A stretch of 64,000 bases of DNA. It comes from Salinirubrum litoreum. GTDB lineage: Archaea; Halobacteriota; Halobacteria; Halobacteriales; Haloferacaceae. This document shows positions 51,859-60,896 of this stretch, piece after piece. The DNA lies in NCBI RefSeq assembly GCF_020567425.1, contig NZ_JAJCVJ010000001.1, positions 62,001 through 126,000 on the forward strand. The letters run 5' to 3'. Each line of letters begins with the position of its first letter. The stretch's first letter is position 1. Under the pieces are notes generated by a model. That model was not told the DNA's origin, ran no database searches, and saw only the letters and a program-made list of their open reading frames with translations. The translations under genes were made by a program, and so were the position numbers.

Positions 51859-53301
51859 TCAGTCGCCCTCGCCGTCGGCGACGGGTTCCTGCGTGGTGCG
51901 CTCGCGTTCGACGCTGACGACCGACGAACTGCCTTCTGCCGGTCGATCCGACCCGGCCTTCTCGACGATCCGATCTGCACACTCGAAGCCGGCGACGATG
52001 CCGCCGTTCAGACTGCGTTCGGGGTACTGTGCCTCGCTCGCCATCCCGGCGTAGTAGACGCCCTCCGCCACGTCGTCGGCCAGATCGTAGGGCACCACCA
52101 GATCGAGGTAGCCGCGCTCGTAGATCGGTGCGGCACGCGGGTTGCGGGCGACCCGGAACTCGGAGACCGAGTCCGGATCGAACTCGGGGAACATCTCTTC
52201 GACGTGGCCGAGCCACATGTCGCGGAGTTCCTCGTCGTCGGCCTGCCAGACCGCCTCCTCGGGCGACTGGATGTAACTGGCGACGTACAGCAGGTGGTCG
52301 CCGCCGTACTGCGCCGGCGGGACGAAGTTCGTGTGTTCGATCAGCGCGCCGAAGGGCGCGTCGTGGGCGATGTTGAGCCAGTAGGTGTCCATCACCGACT
52401 CCTCCATCGTCACCAGCGCACAGACCGCCCCCTGGAAGTCGATGTCACACTGGTAGCCCGTGAGGTCTTCGAGGACGTTCGGCATCGTCGCGACGACCAC
52501 GCCGTCGGTCTCGTGGGTCTCGCGCCCCGCATCGGTCTCGACCGTGACAGTCTCGACTGCCTCTTCGGTCGCCTCCACACCGGCACCGACCTCCTCGTCG
52601 CCCGCGACCGACACGTCGGTCACTCGCGCGCCGGTCGTGATGTTCTCTCTGCCGACCGCCTCGACCAGCGCCTCGATCAGCGGTGCGAACCCGCCTTGGA
52701 AGTAGCCGAGTTTCTCGCCGCGCAGGAGGTCACGTTCGCCCCGGAACCGGACCCTGCCGAGGAACCACGCGGCCGACACGTCCGCTTTCCGGTCGCCGAA
52801 CTTCCCGTCGAGCAGTGGGTCGACGAAGTTGTCGTACACCCCGCGAGTCGTGTGTTCGACCACGAAGTCCTCGATGCGCTCGTGTTCGTACGCCGAGAGG
52901 TCGTCGTAGGCGTCGAAGTCCGGCACCCCACCGCGCACGTCCACTCCGAGCGTCAACATCCCGAGGCGGAACTTGTCGTAGAGACTCATGTGCGGGTAGG
53001 CGGCGATCTGCCACGCGGTGTCGAGTGGGTGGACCACCCCGTCCACGTAGTAGGCGTTCTTGCCGATCAGCCAGTCGAGTCGGTCGCCGAGTCCCAGTTC
53101 CGCGGCGAGTTCGACGATGGTCTCCTCGGACTTCGAGAGGTGGTGGTAGAACTGCTCGATGTCGTCGCCGGCGGTCTCGTAGGTGGCGGCGAGTCCGCCG
53201 AGGTCGTCGCTCGCCTCGAACACGTGGGCCTCGTGGCCCGCCTGCTGGAGGCGGTAGGCGGTCGCCAACCCGGCGATGCCGCCGCCGACGATGTGGTACA
53301 T
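51859..53301 (-). CDS. FAD-dependent oxidoreductase, amine oxidase/protoporphyrinogen oxidase-like
   Basis: 480 residues. The Rossmann FAD site is MYHIVGGGIAGLATAYRLQQ at the very N terminus, followed by EASDDLGGLAATYE, and the C-terminal FAD motif is YYAGMASEAQYPERSLNGGI. The middle (ENITTGARVTDV) is the substrate domain. It resembles the group of protoporphyrinogen oxidase/phytoene desaturase-like or UDP-galactopyranose mutase-like proteins; substrate unknown. A Ser/Glu-rich 30-residue tail follows. Convergent with the phosphatase. Confidence 0.82.
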   Translation of the reverse strand: MYHIVGGGIAGLATAYRLQQAGHEAHVFEASDDLGGLAATYETAGDDIEQFYHHLSKSEETIVELAAELGLGDRLDWLIGKNAYYVDGVVHPLDTAWQIAAYPHMSLYDKFRLGMLTLGVDVRGGVPDFDAYDDLSAYEHERIEDFVVEHTTRGVYDNFVDPLLDGKFGDRKADVSAAWFLGRVRFRGERDLLRGEKLGYFQGGFAPLIEALVEAVGRENITTGARVTDVSVAGDEEVGAGVEATEEAVETVTVETDAGRETHETDGVVVATMPNVLEDLTGYQCDIDFQGAVCALVTMEESVMDTYWLNIAHDAPFGALIEHTNFVPPAQYGGDHLLYVASYIQSPEEAVWQADDEELRDMWLGHVEEMFPEFDPDSVSEFRVARNPRAAPIYERGYLDLVVPYDLADDVAEGVYYAGMASEAQYPERSLNGGIVAGFECADRIVEKAGSDRPAEGSSSVVSVERERTTQEPVADGEGD

Positions 53302-53424
53302 GCCCCGGTGTCGGTCCCGTGCCAGTAAGTTCCTTGTGGAAGGCGGCGCGAGAGCCAGTCCGCCTCACGTCGCTCGGTTGCCACCGTCGAAAGCGGTTTT
53401 CCGCCGGCCCACCACCTCCACGAC

Positions 53425-54387
53425 ATGACGCGCGTCTCGGTCGGCGGCCGCCTCCACTTCGGCTTCCTGAACCTCGCGCTCTCCAGAGAGCGTCTCTACG
53501 GCGGGCTGGGGGTCGCACTCGCAGAGCCACGGGTCGTCCTCGACGCGACTCGCGCCGACGGGGTCGACTGCGATCACCCCGACGCCCGCGAGTACGTCGA
53601 GCGTGCCGTCGAACTGCTGGACGTGCCGGGCGCGTCGGTGACGGTCGCCGAGACGCTGCCCCGCCACCACGGACTCGGCAGCGGGACGCAACTCGCGCTC
53701 GCCACGCTGACGGCGGTCGCCGAGGCGTGGGACCGCGACCCGCAGGTCCGCGCCCGTGCGCCCGACCTCGGTCGCGGCGGCCGGTCCGGCGTCGGTGTCG
53801 GCACCTTCGAGGCGGGCGGGTTCGTCCTCGACGCGGGTCACCCGACCACCCGGTTCACGACCGACCGGCCGGCAGACGGCGAGTGGACCGTCCCGGCGGT
53901 CGCGGTCCGGCACACGATCCCCGACGACTGGCGCTTCCTCCTCGTGTTGCCTGACGCCGCCCCCGGCAGGGACGGCGACGCCGAGGACGCCAGTATGCGC
54001 TCTGCGGTCGACTCTGCCGACCCGGAACTCGGCGACCGGATCAGCGGCATCGTCACCCGGCGACTGCTCCCGGCGCTCGCCGAGGAACGACTGTCCGTGT
54101 TCGGTGAGGCGGTCGCGGAGATCGGGCGACTCAACGGCGCGTGGTACGCGGACCAGCAGGGGGGCGTCTACCGCCCGCCGGTCGGTGCCGTCGTCGAGGC
54201 GCTGTCCGAATCGTCGGCGATCACGGGAGCGGGCCAGTCCTCGTGGGGGCCGGCGGTCTACGGCGTCACCGACACGAGTCGCGCCGGAGCGGCGGTCGCG
54301 GCCGGCGAAGCCGCACTCGAGCGTGCCGGTGTCGGCGGTGAGGTACGTGTCGTCTCGGCCCGGAACCACGGCGCGCGCGTCGAGTGA
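53425..54387 (+). CDS. Beta-ribofuranosylaminobenzene 5'-phosphate synthase family (GHMP)
   Basis: 320 residues, GHMP-kinase superfamily. The N terminus MTRVSVGGRLHFGFLNLA and the core ETLPRHHGLGSGTQLALATL with RSGVGVGTFEAGGFVLDAG match beta-RFAP synthase. That enzyme joins PRPP and p-aminobenzoate-type compounds in methanopterin synthesis. No other methanopterin gene is seen in the window, so the actual product is uncertain; related haloarchaeal enzymes are annotated by the same family. ATG at 53425 follows GGTTTTCCGC by about 26-34 bases. Confidence 0.85.
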   Translation: MTRVSVGGRLHFGFLNLALSRERLYGGLGVALAEPRVVLDATRADGVDCDHPDAREYVERAVELLDVPGASVTVAETLPRHHGLGSGTQLALATLTAVAEAWDRDPQVRARAPDLGRGGRSGVGVGTFEAGGFVLDAGHPTTRFTTDRPADGEWTVPAVAVRHTIPDDWRFLLVLPDAAPGRDGDAEDASMRSAVDSADPELGDRISGIVTRRLLPALAEERLSVFGEAVAEIGRLNGAWYADQQGGVYRPPVGAVVEALSESSAITGAGQSSWGPAVYGVTDTSRAGAAVAAGEAALERAGVGGEVRVVSARNHGARVE

Positions 54388-54447
54388 GTTCCGACCGTGA
54401 CCGGCCGCCGGCGGAACTACTAACCCGGCGGCGCGAGAGGCGAACGT

Positions 54448-55284
54448 ATGACGCGCATCCCGTTCGGTGTCTCGCGGTTCGACTCCATCGTCGGCGGCGG
54501 CGCACCGCCGGGGAACGTGGTCCTGTTGGCGGGGGAACTGGGGGCCGGCGCGCGGGAGTTTCTCTACACCAGCGCGGCGATGAACGCGCTGGCACACGCC
54601 GACGAGGATCTGTTCGAACTCCACTACGGCGATCTCGACAGCGAGGCCGAGGTCCCCCCGGAGGTCCACTACCTCTCGTTTACGGCCGGGGAGGACCACC
54701 TCGCCCGCGAGATGGCCTACACGATGGACGAGGAGATCACCGAGGCGGCGGTCGAACAGATCCAGTTCCGCGACTTCTCGCCGGAGTACTTCCAACTCAG
54801 TCCGATCCCCCGAGAGTGGTACGTCGGCGAGACGACCCACCTGACGGATCTCGGGGAACGCGGGAGCCGCGACGACGTCCTGACCGCACTCGGTGACTAC
54901 CTGAACGAGCACGCGCAGGGGAACCTCGTCCTCATCGACTCGATCACCGACCTCGTGCGCGCGGTCTCGGAGGACATGGCGTGGAGCGACATCGCGATGG
55001 TCATGAAGGGACTCCAGAAGGCGGCGCACAACTGGGGCGGGTTGATCGTCTTGCTCGTCAACCAGGAGTCGCTGGAACCGACCGAACTCGGGACGCTGAT
55101 GGACGCCGCCGGCGGGACCCTCCAGTTCGAGTGGGAGTCCGGCGGGTCGAAGCGCGCCCGGACGATGGTCGTGAAGGAGTTCCGGGGCGTCCTCTCGCGG
55201 TTGGAGTCCGAGAACATCGTTCGCTTCGAGACCGAGATTCACGAGGGCGGACTGGACGTGAGCGACGTGCGGAAGATCCGGTAG
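54448..55284 (+). CDS. RecA/KaiC-superfamily protein with degenerate P-loop
   Basis: 278 residues with the RecA/KaiC fold: FGVSRFDSIVGGGAPPGN at the N terminus, a P-loop region AGELGAGAREFLY (28-40), and a Walker B-like GNLVLIDSITDLVRA. The P-loop lacks the catalytic Lys (GxxGxGKT becomes GELGAGAREF), so ATP hydrolysis is probably impaired. A repeated-looking segment ESLEPTELGTLMDAAGGTLQ resembles KaiC C-terminal loops. Likely a regulatory or scaffold protein, as many haloarchaeal KaiC-like proteins are. TATA-like CTACTAAC lies about 26-32 bases before the ATG. Confidence 0.78.
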   Translation: MTRIPFGVSRFDSIVGGGAPPGNVVLLAGELGAGAREFLYTSAAMNALAHADEDLFELHYGDLDSEAEVPPEVHYLSFTAGEDHLAREMAYTMDEEITEAAVEQIQFRDFSPEYFQLSPIPREWYVGETTHLTDLGERGSRDDVLTALGDYLNEHAQGNLVLIDSITDLVRAVSEDMAWSDIAMVMKGLQKAAHNWGGLIVLLVNQESLEPTELGTLMDAAGGTLQFEWESGGSKRARTMVVKEFRGVLSRLESENIVRFETEIHEGGLDVSDVRKIR

Positions 55285-55350
55285 GCCCGGTCGTCAGCGG
55301 TCTCGCCCCCGGAATTTTATCACCGGAGCGACCATCGCTCAGGCAGAACC

Positions 55351-57213
55351 GTGACCACGTCAGACTGTACCACACGAGACGACGTCGACCGTGCGTGGTG
55401 GAAAGAGTCGTTCGTCTACCAGATCTACCCGCAGAGTTTCAACGACACCACCGGCGACGGGATCGGCGACATCCGTGGAATCATCGAGAGACTGGACTAC
55501 CTCGACGATCTGGGTGTAGACATCGTCTGGGTCAACCCGCTGTACGACTCCCCGCACGAGGACAACGGCTACGACATCCGCGATTATCGGGCGATTCTCG
55601 ACGAGTACGGCACGATGTCGGACTTCGACGACCTGCTCGCCGAGATGCACGACCGCGACATGCGACTCATCATGGACCTCGTGGTCAACCACACCTCCGA
55701 CGAACACGTCTGGTTCCAGCGCTCCCGCGAGGAAGCCGAGGACTACGCCGACTACTACTGGTGGCACGACGGCCGGAACGTCGACGCCGACGGGCGCGGC
55801 GGGACCGCCGGGTCCGCGAGCCAGTCCGGTTCTGCCGGCGCACCGCACGGCCGGGACAGCCCCGGTCCGGAGGGGCGCGTCCCGCCGAACAACTGGGAGT
55901 CCGGCTTCAGCGGGTCGGCGTGGGAGTGGGACGGCGAGCGGGAAGCGTACTACCTCCACCTGTTCGACGAGACGCAACCGGACCTCCACTGGGACCGCGA
56001 GGCCGTCCGCGAGGAGATCTACGAGATGATCGACTGGTGGCTCGCGAAGGGCATCGACGGCTTCCGGATGGACGTGTTCAACCTCCTCTCGAAACCGGCC
56101 GACCTGCCGGACGGCGACCCCGCCGAGGGGTGGGTCGGAAGCCGCCACTTCGCCAACGGCCCGCGTATCCACGAGTACGTCTCCGAGATGGTCGACGAGA
56201 CGTTCGCCAACTACGACGTGATGACGGTCGGCGAAGGCATCGACGCCGGGACCGATGAGGCCAAGCAGTACTGCGGTCCCTCTGGCGACGGCCTGAACAT
56301 GATCTTCCACTACGAGCACATGACGCTGGACTTCGACGAGGAAGACGGCTGGTGGACCGTCGATCCGTGGGACCTGCCCGACCTCCGGGAGATCTTCACC
56401 GAGTGGCAGAACGCACTCGCGGACGACGACGCGTGGAACACGCTGTTCTTCGGGACCCACGACTGGCCCCGCGTCGTCTCCCGGTGGGGCGACGACGAGC
56501 AGTATCGCCGCGAATCGGCGAAACTCATCGCCACGCTGCTGTTTACCCTGCAGGGCACACCCTATCTCTATCAGGGCGACGAGATCGGGATGACGAACTA
56601 CCCGTGGTCGGGGCTGGACGAGATTGCGGACGCCGACGCCGCTACTCGGGTCGAGAACCGCATCGCCTCGGGAGAGATCGACGACTTCGCCGAGGTGCAG
56701 GAGCTGATTCGCTACCGCTGTCGGGACAACGCCCGAACGCCGATGCAGTGGTCCGCCGACGAGCACGCCGGCTTCACCGACGACGACCCGTGGCTCCCGG
56801 TGAATCCGAACCACGAGCAGATCAACGTCGCGGCCGCCCGCAACGATCCCGACTCCGTCTGGCACTACTACCGCGAGTTGATCGACCTCCGGCACGACAG
56901 CGACCTGTTCGTCTACGGCGACTACGACCTGTTGACCGACGAGCATCCCCGAGTGTGGGCCTACACTCGGACACTGGGCGACGACCGGGCGCTGGTCGTC
57001 CTCAACTGGAGCGACGACCCGGCGACCTACGACCCGAGTGAGGACCTCGCGGTCGCCGACGCCGACCCGACGCTCCTGCTGTCGAACGACGTGGGCGACG
57101 AGTCGCGGAGTGGTCCGGCAACAGGCGGAGCGCAGGAGGGTTCGGCAAAATCCGACGCCCTCGAGGAACTCGTGCTCGGTCCCTACGAGGCGCGGGTGTA
57201 CGAGTTGTCCTGA
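55351..57213 (+). CDS. GH13 alpha-glucosidase/oligo-1,6-glucosidase-type enzyme
   Basis: 620 residues, GTG start. The barrel shows VYQIYPQSFNDTTGDGIGD, VNPLYDSPHEDNGYDIRDY, region I DLVVNHTSD (113-116), region II IDGFRMDVFNLL with nucleophile Asp241, region III MTVGEGID with Glu295, and YLYQGDEIGM. Region IV is THDW (369-372) rather than NHD. A 30-residue Gly/Ser/Pro insertion (147-176) interrupts the usual NNW region. It should hydrolyse alpha-1,4/1,6-glucosides in the cytoplasm, as no signal peptide is present. TATA-like AATTTTATC at 55313-55321 fits the GTG. Confidence 0.87.
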   Translation: MTTSDCTTRDDVDRAWWKESFVYQIYPQSFNDTTGDGIGDIRGIIERLDYLDDLGVDIVWVNPLYDSPHEDNGYDIRDYRAILDEYGTMSDFDDLLAEMHDRDMRLIMDLVVNHTSDEHVWFQRSREEAEDYADYYWWHDGRNVDADGRGGTAGSASQSGSAGAPHGRDSPGPEGRVPPNNWESGFSGSAWEWDGEREAYYLHLFDETQPDLHWDREAVREEIYEMIDWWLAKGIDGFRMDVFNLLSKPADLPDGDPAEGWVGSRHFANGPRIHEYVSEMVDETFANYDVMTVGEGIDAGTDEAKQYCGPSGDGLNMIFHYEHMTLDFDEEDGWWTVDPWDLPDLREIFTEWQNALADDDAWNTLFFGTHDWPRVVSRWGDDEQYRRESAKLIATLLFTLQGTPYLYQGDEIGMTNYPWSGLDEIADADAATRVENRIASGEIDDFAEVQELIRYRCRDNARTPMQWSADEHAGFTDDDPWLPVNPNHEQINVAAARNDPDSVWHYYRELIDLRHDSDLFVYGDYDLLTDEHPRVWAYTRTLGDDRALVVLNWSDDPATYDPSEDLAVADADPTLLLSNDVGDESRSGPATGGAQEGSAKSDALEELVLGPYEARVYELS

Positions 57214-57235
57214 GTCGGTCGCGGGACCGAAACGG

Positions 57236-58225
57236 TCAGTCGGCCGCGTCCGGCGTCGGCGTCAGACGGTCGCGGTCGTGCGGGGCCTCGAACCTCGGGT
57301 TCGGACCTTTCGGCACGATGCGCTTCGGACTCACGTCCGGGTGGGTCGTGTAGTAGTGTTCTTTGATGTGGCTCATCACGGTCGTGTCGCCGAAGCCGTG
57401 GGTCTGGTAGAGGTCGCGCAGGTACGGCCAGAGGTTCTCGTACTCCCGGATGAGCTTGTGGTTGCACATGAAGTGCGTGTGGTACACTTCGTCGAAGCGC
57501 ACCAGCGTCGTGTACATGGCGATGTCCGCCTCGGTCAGGCGGTCGCCGGCCAGATAGCGCTGGTCGGCCAGCAGGTCGTCGTACTCGTCGAGCGCCTCGA
57601 ACAGTTCCTCGACGGCCTCGTCGTAGGCCTCCTGTGAGTCGGCGAAGCCGGTGCGGTAGACGCCGTTGTTGATCGGTTGGTAGATGTCGTCCAGCAGGGC
57701 GTCCACCTCCTCTTCGTACCCCTCCGGCAGGAGGTCGGCCTCGCGCGTGGCGAGCGAGGTGAACTCGGTCGTCAGCATCCGCAGTATCTCGCGCGACTCG
57801 TTGTTGACGATGGTCTCGTTCTTCTTGTCCCACAACACCGGCACCGTCGGGCGACCGTTCACGTTCGTGTCGGCCAGTTTGTACGCCTCACGCAGGTAGT
57901 CGAAGTCGTTGATCGAGTCGGTGGTACAGCCCTCCTTCTCGGGGGTGAACTGCCAGCCGCCGTCCTCGCGGTAGGGGTCGACTACGTCCACGCTGATGGC
58001 GTCCTCCAATCCCAACTGAGCGCGGGCGATCAGGGTTCGGTGTGCCCACGGGCAGGCGTACGAGACGTAGAGGTGGTAGCGCCCCGACTCGACCGGGAAC
58101 TCGGCGTCCGGGTCGGCACGCACCGAGTCCCGGAACACCGACTCCTGTCGGTCGAACGAGCCGTCTTCACTCTTCTCTGTCAGTTCGGCCTCCGAGAGCC
58201 ACTCGCCGTCCAGGAATCTACTCAT
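57236..58225 (-). CDS. Glutathionyl-hydroquinone reductase-type (GST-fold) enzyme
   Basis: 329 residues, Xi-class GST (YqjG/Ecm4). The active-site segment is YVSYACPWAHRTL with Cys58; the family's TIVNNESREI and the helical C domain with DIYQPINNGVYRTGFA are present. These enzymes reduce glutathionyl-hydroquinones with a second thiol. Haloarchaea lack glutathione and use gamma-glutamylcysteine, so this enzyme may use that thiol, an inference. Convergent with the GH13 gene and divergent from the BtpA-family gene. Confidence 0.88.
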   Translation of the reverse strand: MSRFLDGEWLSEAELTEKSEDGSFDRQESVFRDSVRADPDAEFPVESGRYHLYVSYACPWAHRTLIARAQLGLEDAISVDVVDPYREDGGWQFTPEKEGCTTDSINDFDYLREAYKLADTNVNGRPTVPVLWDKKNETIVNNESREILRMLTTEFTSLATREADLLPEGYEEEVDALLDDIYQPINNGVYRTGFADSQEAYDEAVEELFEALDEYDDLLADQRYLAGDRLTEADIAMYTTLVRFDEVYHTHFMCNHKLIREYENLWPYLRDLYQTHGFGDTTVMSHIKEHYYTTHPDVSPKRIVPKGPNPRFEAPHDRDRLTPTPDAAD

Positions 58226-58381
58226 AGACGCGAGAGGGGCCCGACGGGTTTAGGACTTGCTCGGTGTCCAGTGTGAACACACGACCGCCCCACGACTACT
58301 AGCCACGAAGCGGGGACTCGCGACCGACCGTTTCACACGCGGGACGACAACCTCTAACCCCACGCCTGCGAACCGCTGGCC

Positions 58382-59188
58382 GTGACACTCGACTTCGCTG
58401 CCGACCCCGTGATCGGGATGGTTCACTTGCCGCCACTCCCCGGCGCACCGCGCTTCGACGGCGACCGCGACGCGATCCGCGACCGCGCGGTCGCAGACGC
58501 CGAGGCGCTCGAAGCCGGTGGCGTGGACGCGATCGTGATCGAGAACTTCGGGGACGCCCCCTTCTACCCGGACTCGGTGCCGACCCACGTCGCCGCGTCG
58601 ATGACCGATCACGTCGGGCGCATCGCCCGTGCGACCGACCTCCCGGTCGGCGTGAACGTCCTCCGGAACGACGCGACCGCGGCCCTCTCGGTCGCCGCCG
58701 CGACCGACGCCGACTGCATCCGGGTGAACGTCCACACCGGCGCACGCGTCACCGACCAGGGTGTCGTCGAGGGACGGGCCCACGAGACGCTGCGCCTCCG
58801 CGACCGCCTCGACGCCGAGGACGTGTCGATCCTCGCCGACGTGGACGTGAAGCACTCGGCCCCCCTCGCCACCGACGACTTCGACGCCGAGGCGGTCGCC
58901 GAGGGTGTCGAACGAGGGCTCGCGGACGGGTTGATCGTCTCCGGGGTCGGTACGGGCCACGCGGTCGATCTCGACCACCTCCGCGAGGTGGTCGCCCGCC
59001 GGAACCGACTCGACACCGGCGTCCCCGTGTTGGTCGGCAGTGGCGTCACGACCGACTCTGTCGGGGAGATTCTCGGCGTCGCCGACGGCGTGATCGTCGG
59101 CACCGCGCTGAAAGAAGGTGGGGTGACGACGAACCCGGTCGATCCGGATCGGGTGCGGGCCCTCGTCGCGGCGGCGCGTGGGGAGTGA
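58382..59188 (+). CDS. BtpA/SgcQ-family TIM-barrel protein
   Basis: 268 residues, GTG start. It has PVIGMVHLPPLPGAPRFDG at the N terminus, VDAIVIENFGDAPFYPDSV, VGVNVLRNDATAAL, LADVDVKHSAPL and VLVGSGVTTDSV, all typical of the BtpA/SgcQ family. BtpA helps assemble photosystem I in cyanobacteria; haloarchaea have no photosystem, and relatives may be sugar or nucleoside-linked enzymes. The role here is unknown. Genes downstream are close but differ in strand or have separate promoters. Confidence 0.85.
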   Translation: MTLDFAADPVIGMVHLPPLPGAPRFDGDRDAIRDRAVADAEALEAGGVDAIVIENFGDAPFYPDSVPTHVAASMTDHVGRIARATDLPVGVNVLRNDATAALSVAAATDADCIRVNVHTGARVTDQGVVEGRAHETLRLRDRLDAEDVSILADVDVKHSAPLATDDFDAEAVAEGVERGLADGLIVSGVGTGHAVDLDHLREVVARRNRLDTGVPVLVGSGVTTDSVGEILGVADGVIVGTALKEGGVTTNPVDPDRVRALVAAARGE

Positions 59189-59253
59189 GAACGCGGCTCG
59201 CCAGCGAGCGTTGCGGCCGTCGGCTTCAAGCCTCGGCGTGACGCACTGCCCGT

Positions 59254-59607
59254 ATGGTCGAAGTCGTCTCCGCACTGGTCACGTTTCTCGTCAGTCTACT
59301 GGTCGGCGGACTCGCCATCTACCTCGCAGCACGCATCGTCTCGGGCGAGGAGAGCTTCGAGTTCGCCGTCGTCACCGCGCTGGTGGGGGCACTCGTCTGG
59401 GCGGTCGTGAACGCGTTCCTGCGTGGGGTCCCGCTGATCGGCCCGTTCCTCCCACTGCTCGCGTGGATCTGGGTCATCAAGTGGCGCTACGGCGAGGGGT
59501 GGGTCGACGCCGGTATCATCGGCTTCGTCGCGTGGGTCGCCGCCGTCCTCGTGCTGGAAGTCCTGCCGATTGCCGGCGTGGACGTGTTCGGCATCCCGTT
59601 CGTCTGA
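59254..59607 (+). CDS. Small four-helix membrane protein
   Basis: 117 residues with four predicted helices (about 4-27, 37-58, 62-78, 87-110). The short charged loop SGEESFEFA and the KWRYGEGWVDAG segment are the only polar parts. Such proteins are widespread in haloarchaea; some are annotated as holin-like. No function is clear. Convergent with the NADH-dehydrogenase-like gene, eight bases apart. Confidence 0.72.
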   Translation: MVEVVSALVTFLVSLLVGGLAIYLAARIVSGEESFEFAVVTALVGALVWAVVNAFLRGVPLIGPFLPLLAWIWVIKWRYGEGWVDAGIIGFVAWVAAVLVLEVLPIAGVDVFGIPFV

Positions 59608-59615
59608 GCCCCGGT

Positions 59616-60809
59616 TCAGGCCTGTAACTCTTCTTCCACGAGATCGACCGCCTGCCGGACCGCGCCGACCGACCCGAGATGTCCGGCACCGACGGTCGCC
59701 TTCATCGCCTTCGCCGCGCCGCCGGTCACGACGGTCGGCCCGACCTGCGCGACCGCACCGTCACCCACCGAGACGATCCAGCCCGGCACGTCGAACCGGT
59801 AGGCGTCGAGTCGCGGCGCGAAGCCGCCCTCGCCGGAGAGGTCGTGCTCGATCAGTTTCTCGAGGTTCGCCGCCGCGGTGCTCGCCTCGCGGATCGCCGC
59901 CGAGGCGCTGGCCGGCACCGCCTGTCCGTCGGCGTCCACGACCCTGCCCGCGTCGCCGACGACGAAGGTCGAGTCGGTGAGTCTGAGGTCCCGGCGGACG
60001 ACCGGTCTGTCGTCGTCCATCGCGGGCGTGCCGGCGATACCGCCCGTCCAGACCAGTTGGCCGTAGGCGAGCGTCCGCTCGCGGCTGTCGGACTCGGTCG
60101 CGTCTCCCCGACTGGCGTCCGTCGTGATCTCGCCGTCGCGGACCTCGGTGACGGTCGTCCCGGTCCTGATCTCGACACCGCGCTCGACCAGCGCCTCGCT
60201 CACGGCCTCCTGAAAGTTCTCGGGGAAACTCGGTGCGACCGAATCGAGTTGTTCGAGCAGGACGACGTCGACGCGGTCGTCTGCATCCTTCTCGCGTGCG
60301 AGGGCGGCGAGTTCACCGGCGACCTGCACACCCGACAGGCCGGCCCCCCCGACCACGGCGGTCCCGCCCGTCTCGCAGAGATCGAGGAAGTCCGCCCGGA
60401 TCGACTCGGCGTGGTCGACGCGCTTCAAGGGAGTTGCGTGCTCGCGGAGACCGGGGATGTCGTAGAAGGCCGTCTCCGCGCCGAGACAGACCGCGCCGTA
60501 GTCGTAGTCGAGTGTCTCGCCGGACTCGAACGTCGCGTGGCCGCCGGGGGTGCCGTCGGCCTTCGCGTCGGTGTCGACGTCCGCGATCTCGGCGACGCGC
60601 ACCTCGACGCGGTCGAACAGTTCTGCGAGGGGCACCTGGATCGCGTCGGCGACCGAGGGCCGGCGGATCACCCGGTGGACCTCGTGCTGGACGAGGTGGG
60701 TCGGGTCGGCGTCCACGAGGACGACGTCCGCGTCCGGCGGGAGGCGCGATTCGAGTTTGCGGGCGAGTGTCACACCGGCGTAGCCGGCTCCGAGGACGGC
60801 GACCTGCAT
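59616..60809 (-). CDS. NADH dehydrogenase (type II)-like flavoprotein
   Basis: 397 residues. FAD Rossmann site VAVLGAGYAGVTLARKLE at the N terminus, NAD site GTAVVGGAGLSGVQVAGELA in the middle, and the C-terminal FAD motif FVVGDAGRVVDADGQ. The pattern matches Ndh-2/sulfide:quinone-oxidoreductase-like enzymes, which pass electrons from NADH or sulfide to quinone at the membrane. It lacks the redox Cys pair of SQR, so NADH is more likely. I start at MQVAVLG (60809), beginning at the FAD loop, rather than nine codons earlier. Confidence 0.82.
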   Translation of the reverse strand: MQVAVLGAGYAGVTLARKLESRLPPDADVVLVDADPTHLVQHEVHRVIRRPSVADAIQVPLAELFDRVEVRVAEIADVDTDAKADGTPGGHATFESGETLDYDYGAVCLGAETAFYDIPGLREHATPLKRVDHAESIRADFLDLCETGGTAVVGGAGLSGVQVAGELAALAREKDADDRVDVVLLEQLDSVAPSFPENFQEAVSEALVERGVEIRTGTTVTEVRDGEITTDASRGDATESDSRERTLAYGQLVWTGGIAGTPAMDDDRPVVRRDLRLTDSTFVVGDAGRVVDADGQAVPASASAAIREASTAAANLEKLIEHDLSGEGGFAPRLDAYRFDVPGWIVSVGDGAVAQVGPTVVTGGAAKAMKATVGAGHLGSVGAVRQAVDLVEEELQA

Positions 60810-60896
60810 GGGGAGATTGTAGGCCCGCAGCGGCAAGAACCGTGTGGTCGCGGCGCGGTCACAAGCGGTTTACCCGCGCCGGTCGCAGGCCTCGGT

